From Porifericola rhodea (GTDB taxonomy: Bacteria; Bacteroidota; Bacteroidia; Cytophagales; Cyclobacteriaceae), in the NCBI RefSeq assembly GCF_030506305.1, contig NZ_CP119421.1, positions 1,604,354 through 1,668,353 of the forward strand: a stretch of 64,000 nt of DNA, written 5' to 3'. The notes below the pieces were generated by a model. It was given only the letters and a program-made list of their open reading frames with translations, ran no database searches and was not told the DNA's origin. Shown in pieces: positions 18,263-26,607 of the stretch; position 1 is the first letter of the stretch; each line of letters starts with the position of its first letter. The translations under genes were made by a program, and so were the position numbers.

Positions 18263-18994
18263 GTGAGCACCTGCCTAGTTGTCATTCCTACTTATAACGA
18301 AAGCGAAAATATCAGTGAAATACTGGAAAGCGTTCTCAATCAATCTGTCTTATTTGATGTACTTATCGTAGATGATAACTCCCCTGATGGTACTGCACAG
18401 ATAGTTAGGGAAAAGCAACAAAAGTATCCCGGACGTATTCATTTGCTGGAACGTGAAAAAAAGAGTGGCCTTGGTCCCGCATACATTGCTGGATTTAAGC
18501 AGGCACTGGCGATGAACTACCTCTATATTTTTGAGATGGACGCAGATTTCTCTCACAATCCGGAGGATCTGGTACGCCTCTACGAAGCTTGCGCCCATGA
18601 AGGCTACGACCTGGCAATAGGTTCGCGCTACGTAAGCGGAGTTAATGTAGTAAACTGGCCTATGAGCAGAGTTCTCATATCTTTCTTTGCCAGCATATAT
18701 ATTCAGATGGTTACCAGTATGCCTATTCGTGATGCTACTGCGGGCTTTAAATGCTACCATAGAAATGTGCTACAAACTATCAACCTGGATAAGATTCGCT
18801 TTATTGGCTACGCTTTTCAGATAGAGATGAAGTTTACGGCCTGGCAGTACGACTTTAAGATAAAGGAAGTGCCCATTATCTTTACTAATCGTGTAAAGGG
18901 GGAATCTAAAATGTCACCGCGTATTTTTTGGGAAGCCTTTGCGGGTGTTATTCATATCAAGATCAGAAGCTTTTTTCGCAAATACCACCGTTAG
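18263..18994 (+). CDS. Polyprenol-phosphate mannosyltransferase-like GT2 (Dpm1 type)
   Basis: GT-A glycosyltransferase of 243 residues with VIPTYNESENI at the start, DDNSPDGT (37-44), the metal-binding D93-A-D95 and RDATAGFKCY, the pattern of dolichol/polyprenol-phosphate mannose synthases. These make polyprenyl-phosphate-mannose (or glucose) for export and use by periplasmic glycosyltransferases. It has only the catalytic domain, no C-terminal membrane helices. The start is GTG; no ATG or TTG lies between it and the YNESEN motif. Its 3' end overlaps the convergent permease gene by four bases. Confidence 0.88.
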   Translation: MSTCLVVIPTYNESENISEILESVLNQSVLFDVLIVDDNSPDGTAQIVREKQQKYPGRIHLLEREKKSGLGPAYIAGFKQALAMNYLYIFEMDADFSHNPEDLVRLYEACAHEGYDLAIGSRYVSGVNVVNWPMSRVLISFFASIYIQMVTSMPIRDATAGFKCYHRNVLQTINLDKIRFIGYAFQIEMKFTAWQYDFKIKEVPIIFTNRVKGESKMSPRIFWEAFAGVIHIKIRSFFRKYHR

Positions 18995-20229
18995 TCAAAA
19001 CGAATTGCTTTGATAGGATTAATACGGAGGATAATCATGGTAGGAATATTTAACACCAGGGCTACAATCAGGAAAGTAAGCAGGTTAAGTCCGATAATCG
19101 CCAGAAAATCCCAGTGAATAGGTACATACTCCATATAGTAGTTTTCAGGATCAAGTGGTATCAGCTTAAAGTAGTACTGTAATAGCCCAAAACCAATACC
19201 TATGAGGTTTCCGATAATCATACCTCTTACGATCAGTAGCATGCCATTATAACGGAATATTTTCCTGATCTGACGGTTACGTGCACCTAAGGCTTTTAGC
19301 ACACCTATCATTTGGGTTCGCTCCATAATCAGGATAAGTAGTATACTGACAATATTGAAGCAGGCAACAAAAAGTATAAGCGATAAAAAAATAATTACGT
19401 TATTATTAATCAGGTCTAGCCACTCAAACATCTGCACATACTTATCGCCTACCTTTTCTATATACAGATCGTAGTCTAGCTCGTGCTGAAGACGGTTTTC
19501 CGCTTCTGCCATCTTGTCATAATCTTTCAGGTAGATTTCTACGCCACCCACCAGAGAGTCTGACCATTGGTTAATGCGCCTTACCAGTCCTATATCGCCA
19601 ATAATCATCTGCTCATCAAACTCTTCTATGCCGGTATTGTAAATGCCCCGGATATGCAGCTTACGCACTCTTGCCTGTGGCGGGTTAATAAACAGCATAC
19701 GCACATCGTTCCCTACTTCAAGTTGCAGAGCCTTCGCTATTTTACTGCTTATCAGCACATCGGTAGAATAGTTATTAGGAGCCTGAGGCAGGCTATCCTG
19801 AAAGCGAATGAAATTACCTTCTGCCAGGTTATTTTTAAAGCCTACGCTATCAAAGTTTGGCCCCACCCCTTTTATAAATGCGCCATATACCTCATTGTCT
19901 GTCTGTAGCAGTCCCGCGGTGTGGCCAAATACCTGCACATGATCTATAAATTCGTACTGCTCAGGGTTATCTATAAGAGGATTATGGATAGAGATGGGCT
20001 CCTCTTGCAGGGAGTTATCCAGAGAGTATTTGGTTACCTGTATGTGACCGTTAAAGGTGAAAATTTTATTAGTAATCACCTTTTTAAAACCTCCTAAAAT
20101 TAGAAACGATACCAGCATAGTAGCCAGGCCCAGTGCAATACTGGCAATAGCTATCTTATTGATAGTGGCCGAAAAAGTCTTATTTTCAGCCTTATTTATC
20201 TTCTTTGATATAAAATAAGGAAGGTTCAA
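18991..20229 (-). CDS. ABC transporter permease, LolC/LolE-FtsX type
   Basis: 412 residues with one N-terminal transmembrane helix (about 25-50), a large periplasmic domain (about 55-275) and three C-terminal helices, the arrangement of LolC/LolE and FtsX/MacB permeases. The GVLKALGARNRQIRKIF coupling segment between helices 2 and 3 is conserved. Related proteins extract lipoproteins from the inner membrane for transfer to the outer membrane. No ATPase gene adjoins it, so the partner (a LolD-like protein) must be elsewhere. Confidence 0.88.
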   Translation of the reverse strand: MNLPYFISKKINKAENKTFSATINKIAIASIALGLATMLVSFLILGGFKKVITNKIFTFNGHIQVTKYSLDNSLQEEPISIHNPLIDNPEQYEFIDHVQVFGHTAGLLQTDNEVYGAFIKGVGPNFDSVGFKNNLAEGNFIRFQDSLPQAPNNYSTDVLISSKIAKALQLEVGNDVRMLFINPPQARVRKLHIRGIYNTGIEEFDEQMIIGDIGLVRRINQWSDSLVGGVEIYLKDYDKMAEAENRLQHELDYDLYIEKVGDKYVQMFEWLDLINNNVIIFLSLILFVACFNIVSILLILIMERTQMIGVLKALGARNRQIRKIFRYNGMLLIVRGMIIGNLIGIGFGLLQYYFKLIPLDPENYYMEYVPIHWDFLAIIGLNLLTFLIVALVLNIPTMIILRINPIKAIRFD

Positions 20230-20342
20230 GTAATAGTAGAGCGTTTATCTTCTTACACCGTTTGGGGCGGACATTGCCACTTGTCTAAAAGTATTTATAC
20301 ATTTACAGCTTAAGTTTCACCCCACGCAAATTAAACAACTTT

Positions 20343-21581
20343 ATGCGTCTGATCACACTAATATCTTTCTTTATTCTAGTACTGGCAACTGCCTGTCAGT
20401 CTCAACGCACAGCCGAAAAAACAGAAGCAGAAGAAACTGTAGAGGTCAGCCCGGAGATAATTCCGGCAGCCTGGCAAACAGAAAAATACTTACCCATACT
20501 GGAAGGGAAAAACATTGCGGCGGTGGTTAACCATACCTCGCACATAGGGGATACACATTTAGTAGATTCATTGTTAGCAATGGGGGTTCAGCTTAAAACT
20601 ATTTTTGCCCCGGAGCATGGATTTCGTGGCGAAGCCGGAGCAGGTGAGCACATTCAAAACTCTACTGATACCAAAACAGGCTTACCTATCATCTCTCTTT
20701 ATGGAAAAAACAAAAAGCCTCTGCCAGAGCAACTTAAAAATATAGACCTTGTCATTTTTGATATTCAAGATGTAGGTGCAAGATTCTATACATACATCAG
20801 CACCATGCACTACGTAATGGAAGCCTGTGCAGAGCTAGGCAAAGAAGTACTTGTGCTCGATCGCCCCAATCCAAATGGCTACTATGTAGATGGGCCGGTA
20901 CTGGAAATGGAGCAGCAATCTTTTGTAGGTATGCACCCCATACCCGTAGTACATGGCCTTACCGTGGCTGAGTTGGCACAAATGATTAATGGCGAAGGCT
21001 GGCTGGAAGGGGGTAAAGAATGTAAACTTCATATAGTAGAGGTAAAAAACTATACTCATAGCGACCGCTACAAGCTACCTATACGCCCCTCTCCCAATCT
21101 ACCTAACAACCAGGCAATCAACCTTTATCCTTCGCTTTGCCTTTTTGAAGGTACTGTCATGAGCATTGGCAGAGGAACCGAATTTCCTTTTCAGGTAGTA
21201 GGCTACCCAGATACTACTTTTTCTTCGCTGGGCAAGGACACTGATTTCAGCTTTGTGCCAGAAGATGTACCTGGTGTTGCTATGGATCCTAAACACGAAG
21301 GAGAGCGCTGCTATGGCCTGGACTTACGGGAGTCAGCTCACCTATCTGGCTTCAAACTGGATTATCTGATAAGTTTTTATCAGCAGGCTTCTACTTTGGG
21401 TATAAGCGATGAAGATTTTTTTCGTGAAAGCTTTTTTGACCTGCTGGCCGGCACAAAAAAACTAAGATCACAACTAACTTCCGGAGTAGAGCAGGCAGAA
21501 ATCAGACAAAGCTGGAGTGCAGACCTGGAAGCTTATAAGTCCTTGAGAAAAAAATACTTACTGTACAAAGACTTTGAGTAA
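20343..21581 (+). CDS. NamZ-type (DUF1343) exo-beta-N-acetylmuramidase-like lipoprotein
   Basis: 412 residues with a lipoprotein signal ending at C18 (LATAC), then a DUF1343 domain: FAPEHGFRGEAGAGEHI, SLYGKNKKPLPEQL, DLVIFDIQDVGARFYTY, RPNPNG and GRGTEFPFQ. The founding member studied, NamZ of Bacillus subtilis, removes terminal MurNAc from peptidoglycan fragments. The acidic residues in APEHG and FDIQDVG are as in the family. Likely periplasm-facing, membrane-anchored murein turnover enzyme, which fits the recycling genes near 5-8 kb. It is followed by fmt after 41 bases. Confidence 0.87.
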   Translation: MRLITLISFFILVLATACQSQRTAEKTEAEETVEVSPEIIPAAWQTEKYLPILEGKNIAAVVNHTSHIGDTHLVDSLLAMGVQLKTIFAPEHGFRGEAGAGEHIQNSTDTKTGLPIISLYGKNKKPLPEQLKNIDLVIFDIQDVGARFYTYISTMHYVMEACAELGKEVLVLDRPNPNGYYVDGPVLEMEQQSFVGMHPIPVVHGLTVAELAQMINGEGWLEGGKECKLHIVEVKNYTHSDRYKLPIRPSPNLPNNQAINLYPSLCLFEGTVMSIGRGTEFPFQVVGYPDTTFSSLGKDTDFSFVPEDVPGVAMDPKHEGERCYGLDLRESAHLSGFKLDYLISFYQQASTLGISDEDFFRESFFDLLAGTKKLRSQLTSGVEQAEIRQSWSADLEAYKSLRKKYLLYKDFE

Positions 21582-21622
21582 GAAGTCTTAAACATTTAAG
21601 TAGCACAGATATTATTGATATT

Positions 21623-22561
21623 ATGGAAAAAGATCTAAGGATCATATTTATGGGTACGCCTGAGTTCGCAGTACCCTCTTTACAGATTTTGGTAGAAAGT
21701 GGTTTTAAAGTGGTAGCAGTAGTTACTGCACCTGATAAGCCACGTGGGCGAGGGCAAAAGGTAATCCCCTCACCCGTAAAAGCCTATGCTGTTGAGCAAA
21801 ACATACCTGTTTTGCAGCCCACCAACCTTAAGTCGCCTGATTTTCATCAGGAGCTTAAGCAATATAATGCCAACTTGCAGGTGGTAGTAGCCTTTCGTAT
21901 GTTGCCCGAAGCCGTATGGAGCATGCCGGAGATTGGAACATTTAACCTACACGCCTCCTATCTGCCTCAGTATCGTGGTGCGGCACCTATCAACTGGGCT
22001 ATTATTAACGGAGAAAAAGAAACTGGCATAACTACTTTTATGCTTAAACATGAGATAGATACCGGCAGCATTATTTTTCAGGAGAAGGAGTCCATTCATG
22101 CAGATGACACCGCTGGCTCACTTTACACCAGGCTTATGTATAAAGGGAGCAAGTTGGTACTCAAAACTGTGCAGGCTATTGCCAACGATAAATATACACT
22201 ACTCCCTCAGCAGGAAGAGGGAGTTGAACTTAAAGGAGCTCCTAAGATACATCGTGATACCTGTAAAATAGATTGGAACCAGCCTGCCGAGCAAATTCGC
22301 GACTTTGTGAGGGGGCTTTCGCCTTACCCCGCCGCCTGGACAACACTAGATACCCGCACAGGAGAAAAGACCTGTAAGGTTTATGCGGTAAGCAATACTG
22401 GAGAGAAAAACCCAAACCTGGCAGCCGGTCAGTATATCACTGATAACAAAAATTTTATACATATACAGACACAGGATTACCTACTCTCTTTTGACGAACT
22501 TCAGATTGAGGGTAGAAAAAAAATGACTGTAGAAGAATTTTTAAGAGGTAATACCTTATGA
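21623..22561 (+). CDS. fmt: Methionyl-tRNA formyltransferase
   Basis: Formylates initiator Met-tRNA using 10-formyltetrahydrofolate. 312 residues, normal length. Motifs: FMGTPEFAVPSL at the start, the catalytic N-H-D set in NLHASYLPQYRGAAPINWAI with Asp in HEIDTG, and a C-terminal OB-like domain (from about 205). Its stop overlaps the folA start (ATGA), which links two folate-dependent genes in one transcript. Confidence 0.97.
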   Translation: MEKDLRIIFMGTPEFAVPSLQILVESGFKVVAVVTAPDKPRGRGQKVIPSPVKAYAVEQNIPVLQPTNLKSPDFHQELKQYNANLQVVVAFRMLPEAVWSMPEIGTFNLHASYLPQYRGAAPINWAIINGEKETGITTFMLKHEIDTGSIIFQEKESIHADDTAGSLYTRLMYKGSKLVLKTVQAIANDKYTLLPQQEEGVELKGAPKIHRDTCKIDWNQPAEQIRDFVRGLSPYPAAWTTLDTRTGEKTCKVYAVSNTGEKNPNLAAGQYITDNKNFIHIQTQDYLLSFDELQIEGRKKMTVEEFLRGNTL

Positions 22562-23049
22562 TTAAATCCATCATCGCAGCTAAGTCTGACAATAACGTTA
22601 TTGGTAAAGACAACGATCTGGTGTGGCATATGCCCGCCGATCTTAAGTTTTTTAAGAACACTACCAAGGGGCATTACGTCATTATGGGACGAAAAACATT
22701 TGAATCTATGAATGGCCCTCTGCCTAATCGTACGCACATCATTATTACACGTAAGCTAGACTATGAAGCAGAAGGTTGCTTTGTAGTAGAGAGTATAGAG
22801 GCCGCTTTTAAAATAGCAGAAGAAAAACTTTTAGATGAAGTCTTCATATTGGGAGGGGCCGAAATTTACAGACAGACTATAGATAAGGCAGATAAAATGT
22901 ATATAACCGAGATCCAGTCCACCTTTGAAGGCGATGCTTTCTTCCCTGAAATAGACAAGAGCTATTGGAATGAGGTTAAACGTGAAGCACATGAAGCTGA
23001 TGAGAAAAACCCTCACCCCTATGCTTTTGTAGAATATCTTAAGCGTTAG
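22558..23049 (+). CDS. folA: Dihydrofolate reductase
   Basis: Reduces dihydrofolate to tetrahydrofolate with NADPH. 163 residues. Shows IIAAKSDNNVIGKDNDLVWHMPADLKFFK (catalytic Asp28 in MPADL, substrate Trp), GRKTFESM and FILGGAEIYRQ. Four-base overlap with fmt. Ends one base before the convergent small gene at 23051. Confidence 0.97.
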   Translation: MIKSIIAAKSDNNVIGKDNDLVWHMPADLKFFKNTTKGHYVIMGRKTFESMNGPLPNRTHIIITRKLDYEAEGCFVVESIEAAFKIAEEKLLDEVFILGGAEIYRQTIDKADKMYITEIQSTFEGDAFFPEIDKSYWNEVKREAHEADEKNPHPYAFVEYLKR

Positions 23050-23050
23050 A

Positions 23051-23290
23051 TTACAGCTCTCCCAAGGCCTCCATTAGCGAGGCTTCCATTTCTTCAAAGC
23101 GCAGCAACGCTTTATCCATAAAAGGCCCGCTCAACATCTGCCGGATATCCTCGTCTCCACTTACATCCATCTCTGGTACCTTAAAGGTTTGCTCTATTAA
23201 GCCTCTTTCCAGCTTTATTAAATACTTATTATTCCAGGAAAAAATAGTGATTTTACATTCAGCATGTGGAATCTCTCCTACTATTCGCAT
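23051..23290 (-). CDS. Small conserved-looking hypothetical protein
   Basis: 79 residues, no recognised domain. Sequence reads as a short beta segment (CKITIFSWNNKYLIKLERG) followed by an amphipathic C-terminal helix (FMDKALLRFEEMEASLMEALGEL), with no signal peptide or membrane helix. Coding character is supported by its ordinary codon use and tight fit between folA (one base away, convergent) and the operon promoter at 23421. A small cytosolic protein of unknown role. Confidence 0.6.
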   Translation of the reverse strand: MRIVGEIPHAECKITIFSWNNKYLIKLERGLIEQTFKVPEMDVSGDEDIRQMLSGPFMDKALLRFEEMEASLMEALGEL

Positions 23291-23420
23291 ATCTGTATTT
23301 TTTCAAAAATCTGCTTAATTATTACATCCTAAATGTAATACTCTTTTCTACACCTTCCCAATCTCTTTGGTTCTACTACCTCGTTTTTCCTTGCTTAAGT
23401 AAATTATTCAAAAGTATTAA

Positions 23421-23453
23421 TTTGTATTATTTATTTATTTTTTATTATTTTTG
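23421..23453 (+). promoter_or_regulatory. Bacteroidetes-type promoter of the YaiO/GT2 operon
   Basis: TTTG (23421-23424), 21-base spacer, then TATTTTTG (23446-23453), a full TAnnTTTG match. Transcription would start about 12 bases before the ATG at 23472, which argues against the upstream TTG at 23451 as start codon. The leader would be very short. Confidence 0.5.
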
Positions 23454-23471
23454 ATATATATTTACATGCAT

Positions 23472-23888
23472 ATGAAATATTTAATGTTTTCATTTTTATA
23501 CATTCTTCTTTTGAGCACTACTAATCCTCTGAAGGCTAACAGTAGCAAAACTCTACTAGAGGCTGATTCTGTAGTCCGTAAAACAGAAGTAGGATTTATA
23601 GAAAAACCCACCACAGAAGTAAAAACCCTTGAAAGTAAAGAGACTCTTCACTTTCAGCTAGACATTAACTCAGAGGGGCAACCTATTATTCTTGTGCACC
23701 TAACAGAAACAGCAGATTTAATAACTGTTAGTGCACACGATCTGGTTGGTCGTTCAACAGAAGTATTGCGAGAGCAAGAGCTAAGAGCAGGTTTTTACGA
23801 GTTTGCATTACCTGCCAAAACCTCAGAAAGCCTCAAATACTGGCAGGTAAGTGTCAATGGAAAGAGAATTATCAGCTTTATCAGATAA
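23472..23888 (+). CDS. Small secreted protein resembling a T9SS C-terminal (Por) domain
   Basis: 138 residues from the ATG at 23472 (alternative ATG 23466). Residues 1-22 form a Sec signal peptide. The second half (about 65-138) has the beta-sandwich rhythm of type IX secretion CTDs and FlgD-like Ig domains: LHFQLDIN, VSAHDLVGRSTEVL, LRAGFYEF, YWQVSVNGKRIISFI. Normally this domain is the tail of a large secreted protein; here it stands alone behind a short linker. First gene of the operon, 12 bases before the response regulator. Function unknown; surface or periplasmic partner of the barrel is possible. Confidence 0.7.
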   Translation: MKYLMFSFLYILLLSTTNPLKANSSKTLLEADSVVRKTEVGFIEKPTTEVKTLESKETLHFQLDINSEGQPIILVHLTETADLITVSAHDLVGRSTEVLREQELRAGFYEFALPAKTSESLKYWQVSVNGKRIISFIR

Positions 23889-23900
23889 AGACTCAACCTT

Positions 23901-24275
23901 ATGAAAATACTCATAGTAGACGATGACGATATAATGTTGCAGCTAATCGTGCATCAACTTAAGAACTTAGGAGAGCATGATGTAATTACTGCTACAAATG
24001 GTAAAAATGCCATTAGACTGGTAAAAGAACAGCAGCCTGATTTAATTATTACGGATTTGCTTATGCCAATAGCCTCTGGTACCGAGTTGGTAGAATATGT
24101 GCGTGAAAAGCTTAAAGTAAGCGCCTATATTATTGTTGTTTCTGCTATGGGGCTGGAACATGTACAGCAAGAAGCACTGGATATGGGTGCTAACCGCTTT
24201 ATGACTAAGCCTTTTGACCTTGCCCAATTACTAGAATGCATACAAGAAGTGAACTCAATTTCTCAGGCTTCATGA
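23901..24275 (+). CDS. Single-domain response regulator
   Basis: 124 residues forming only a receiver domain: acidic pocket D8-D9-D10, phospho-acceptor D52 in IITDLLMP, S81 in VVSAMG and K103 in TKPF. All residues required for phosphorylation are present and there is no output domain, so it must act through protein contact, as CheY does. It overlaps the next gene (ATGA), which means its synthesis is coupled to the YaiO barrel. No histidine kinase is adjacent; a kinase-like protein without ATPase domain is at 38407. Confidence 0.93.
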   Translation: MKILIVDDDDIMLQLIVHQLKNLGEHDVITATNGKNAIRLVKEQQPDLIITDLLMPIASGTELVEYVREKLKVSAYIIVVSAMGLEHVQQEALDMGANRFMTKPFDLAQLLECIQEVNSISQAS

Positions 24276-25483
24276 AAAGGCATTGGTGTACCATATTATT
24301 AGCGCTGCTAGCTTTTCCAGCTTTTTGTCAGACAGACTCATTATTTAGAGCTGCCCAGCGCCAGGCTTATCATTCGCAATATGAGCCGGCCAGTACTACA
24401 CTAAGCCAGCTGCTAAAATTGGAACCAGAGCATTATGATGCGCGCTTTCTTTCAGCTATGGTGCAAGCATGGGACGGCAATTACTTTGTAGCATTGCAAC
24501 AGCTTAACACGCTCACTCATTGCTGCGCTCCAACAGAAGAAGCATTGGCTGCCATTGCCCGTATCAACCTATGGGCAGAAGAATACCCCAAAGCAATTGC
24601 AGAAGCGGATAAGGGTCTGCTGGTTTTTCCTGATAATGAAGACCTCCTTTATATACGTGCACAGGCAGAAGCTGCCTATCAGGCTTATGAAGATGCTCTT
24701 AATACATTAGATACTCTGCTTAACGAAAATGATGAGTACCCCAAAGCTGAGGAACTACAAGAAGAAATAGAAATACTAATAAGAAAAAATGCGGCAGGGC
24801 TTGAGTATAAGTACAGTCGTTTCAGCAACACATTTGCCCCCTGGCATCAGCTTAGTGCCAACTACCAGAGAAAACTGCAAAACATGCTGCTGATAGGGCG
24901 TTTACAACATGCCCAAATGTTTGATCAGCAGGGACTACAGTTTGAGATTGACGCATATCCAAAATTTGATAACAAGACTTACGCTTACCTCAATGCAGGC
25001 TTGTCTAACAATACCGTATTTCCGAAAGTACGCTGGGGAGCTGAGATTTTCAGGATACTTCCTGCTCAGTGGGAGGCCTCTGCCGGTATGAGAGGGTTGT
25101 ATTTTGAGCAAACACCTATTCATATTTACACTTTACAATTAGGCCACTACTTTCCTGCTTACTGGTTATCTGGACGTGTATTTATGTCTACGCTGGAGAA
25201 TGAAAGCCCCCTAAGTGGGCTACTCACCGCTCGCCGCTACCTTGGTAATAAAGATCATTACGCTACCCTTTATGTAGGAAGCGGGGCTACGCCCAACAGA
25301 GTGAATAGCCTGACAGAGGTGCAGAGGTTAAACGCTAACTGGATTGGTATTGACTATCAGCACCCTTTACAAAAAAGATTGTGGATTATCCGCTCGGCAG
25401 TAGAGTTTCAGCAGGAGACCTATCCTGAGGTTAGAACTACTGACCGCCTAAGTTTTACTATCTACCTTGAAAGGAGGTTCTAA
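24272..25483 (+). CDS. YaiO-family outer-membrane beta-barrel protein with TPR-like N-terminus
   Basis: 403 residues from MKRHWC at 24272, which overlaps the receiver stop as ATGA; an upstream in-frame ATG at 24236 lies inside the receiver gene and precedes the signal peptide. After the signal (about 1-20) come TPR-like helices (about 20-180), then a C-terminal barrel with alternating strands ending in SFTIYLERRF, a terminal aromatic residue typical of outer-membrane proteins. This is the YaiO layout. E. coli yaiO lies next to the GT2 gene yaiP; the same association occurs here. A role in polysaccharide passage or modification is inferred. Confidence 0.82.
   Translation: MKRHWCTILLALLAFPAFCQTDSLFRAAQRQAYHSQYEPASTTLSQLLKLEPEHYDARFLSAMVQAWDGNYFVALQQLNTLTHCCAPTEEALAAIARINLWAEEYPKAIAEADKGLLVFPDNEDLLYIRAQAEAAYQAYEDALNTLDTLLNENDEYPKAEELQEEIEILIRKNAAGLEYKYSRFSNTFAPWHQLSANYQRKLQNMLLIGRLQHAQMFDQQGLQFEIDAYPKFDNKTYAYLNAGLSNNTVFPKVRWGAEIFRILPAQWEASAGMRGLYFEQTPIHIYTLQLGHYFPAYWLSGRVFMSTLENESPLSGLLTARRYLGNKDHYATLYVGSGATPNRVNSLTEVQRLNANWIGIDYQHPLQKRLWIIRSAVEFQQETYPEVRTTDRLSFTIYLERRF
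25470..25477 (+). promoter_or_regulatory. Strong Shine-Dalgarno sequence
   Basis: AAAGGAGG, seven bases before the ATG at 25485, inside the last codons of the YaiO gene. It is a near-perfect anti-SD match in a genome where most starts have none, and it decides the start of the HEAT protein (the in-frame TTG at 25467 lies upstream of it). Confidence 0.7.
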
Positions 25484-25484
25484 G

Positions 25485-26597
25485 ATGAATGACATACTCA
25501 ACCACCTCATAGACGAAATTATGTTTTACTGGTACGCACTTTACTTTCTTCCTACAGAAGTGCGATTCTTCATACAGGCTGCCATGGCGTTATTACTTTG
25601 TAGTGCCTGCCTGATGATTACCCTTTACCTTCGTCGCTGGTACCTTAATGCGAAAGAGAACAAGCAGAAAGACCTGAAATTTCGTTTTCAATACTTTATT
25701 TATGATGCTCTGGTAGAGAGTAGTAAGCAAGAGGTTTTATCTTCTACTGCTATGATTGTACGCAAGTTCAAGCAACATGAGCTCAACTCAGCTATGGAGA
25801 AGCAGCTCATGATCAACCTTATGATTGAGCTAAAAAAGAACTTTAGTGGCAATGCAAAAAAGCAGTTTGAGCACTTGTACGTTTGCCTGGGCCTGCATCA
25901 TATATCTGTCGCAAAACTACGAAGCAGCAACATCCAGGAGAGAATTAAAGGAATCAGAGAACTCTCAGAAATGAACTACCAGTGTGAGGCTTTGGAAAGA
26001 GCATTAACTGAATGGCAACTAAGCCCACATGAGCAATTGGCAGATGAGGTAAAGATTGCAGCAATCAAATGCCAATCTTCTCATATGCTCTCATTTCTGA
26101 ACAACCAAGATACTCCGCTTAGCGACTGGCTTCAGATACAGCTACGGTACCATCTGGAAGCACTTCCGGCTGAGCAGCGCCCCAATTTCAGTCAGTGGCT
26201 AAACGCTCCATCTCCTTCAGCAATAGTTTTTGTATTACAGATGATTGTACTATTTCAGCAAAAGGGCTGTGTTAAGCAGATTAGCCAGCTACTACACCAC
26301 TCATCTGATACTGTAAAGTCTGCTGCAATTGGTGCATTAGAGCAGTTAGAAGCACGAGAAGAAGCAGGAGCGTTATTTAATGTGTTGGACACTAACAACA
26401 CCGAACTGAAAATAGAAGCACTACATGCCATTGGTCTCTTAGGCCAACTATTTCATGCTAAACTGCTCAACCCACTGTTACAGCATCCTTCAGCAAAAAT
26501 TAAGCGGGCCAGCCAGCGTGCAATCAGTAGAATTAATGCACGTAATACCTCTACTGGTAATCATGCTACTTTAACTGCTCATACCATTACTTCCTGA
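25485..26597 (+). CDS. Membrane-anchored HEAT-repeat protein
   Basis: 370 residues. One transmembrane helix (about 27-50, FFIQAAMALLLCSACLMITLYL region) then a long helical cytoplasmic domain. HEAT-type repeats are clear at the end: SSDTVKSAAIGALEQL, NNTELKIEALHAIGLLG and PSAKIKRASQRAISRI. HEAT domains bind protein partners; here the natural candidates are the receiver protein and the glycosyltransferase that follows after 10 bases. It has no enzymatic motif. Family members with this neighbour set appear to belong to the same polysaccharide locus type, but this is inference. Confidence 0.78.
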   Translation: MNDILNHLIDEIMFYWYALYFLPTEVRFFIQAAMALLLCSACLMITLYLRRWYLNAKENKQKDLKFRFQYFIYDALVESSKQEVLSSTAMIVRKFKQHELNSAMEKQLMINLMIELKKNFSGNAKKQFEHLYVCLGLHHISVAKLRSSNIQERIKGIRELSEMNYQCEALERALTEWQLSPHEQLADEVKIAAIKCQSSHMLSFLNNQDTPLSDWLQIQLRYHLEALPAEQRPNFSQWLNAPSPSAIVFVLQMIVLFQQKGCVKQISQLLHHSSDTVKSAAIGALEQLEAREEAGALFNVLDTNNTELKIEALHAIGLLGQLFHAKLLNPLLQHPSAKIKRASQRAISRINARNTSTGNHATLTAHTITS

Positions 26598-26607
26598 ATC
26601 TTTTACC

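Noticed and set aside
18350-18760. 136-codon frame opposite the Dpm1-like gene
   Set aside because: Antisense to conserved GT2 motifs; considered a shadow.
23451-23471. Upstream TTG start for the CTD-like protein
   Set aside because: It lies within or at the promoter's -7 box, and the signal peptide begins properly at the ATG at 23472.
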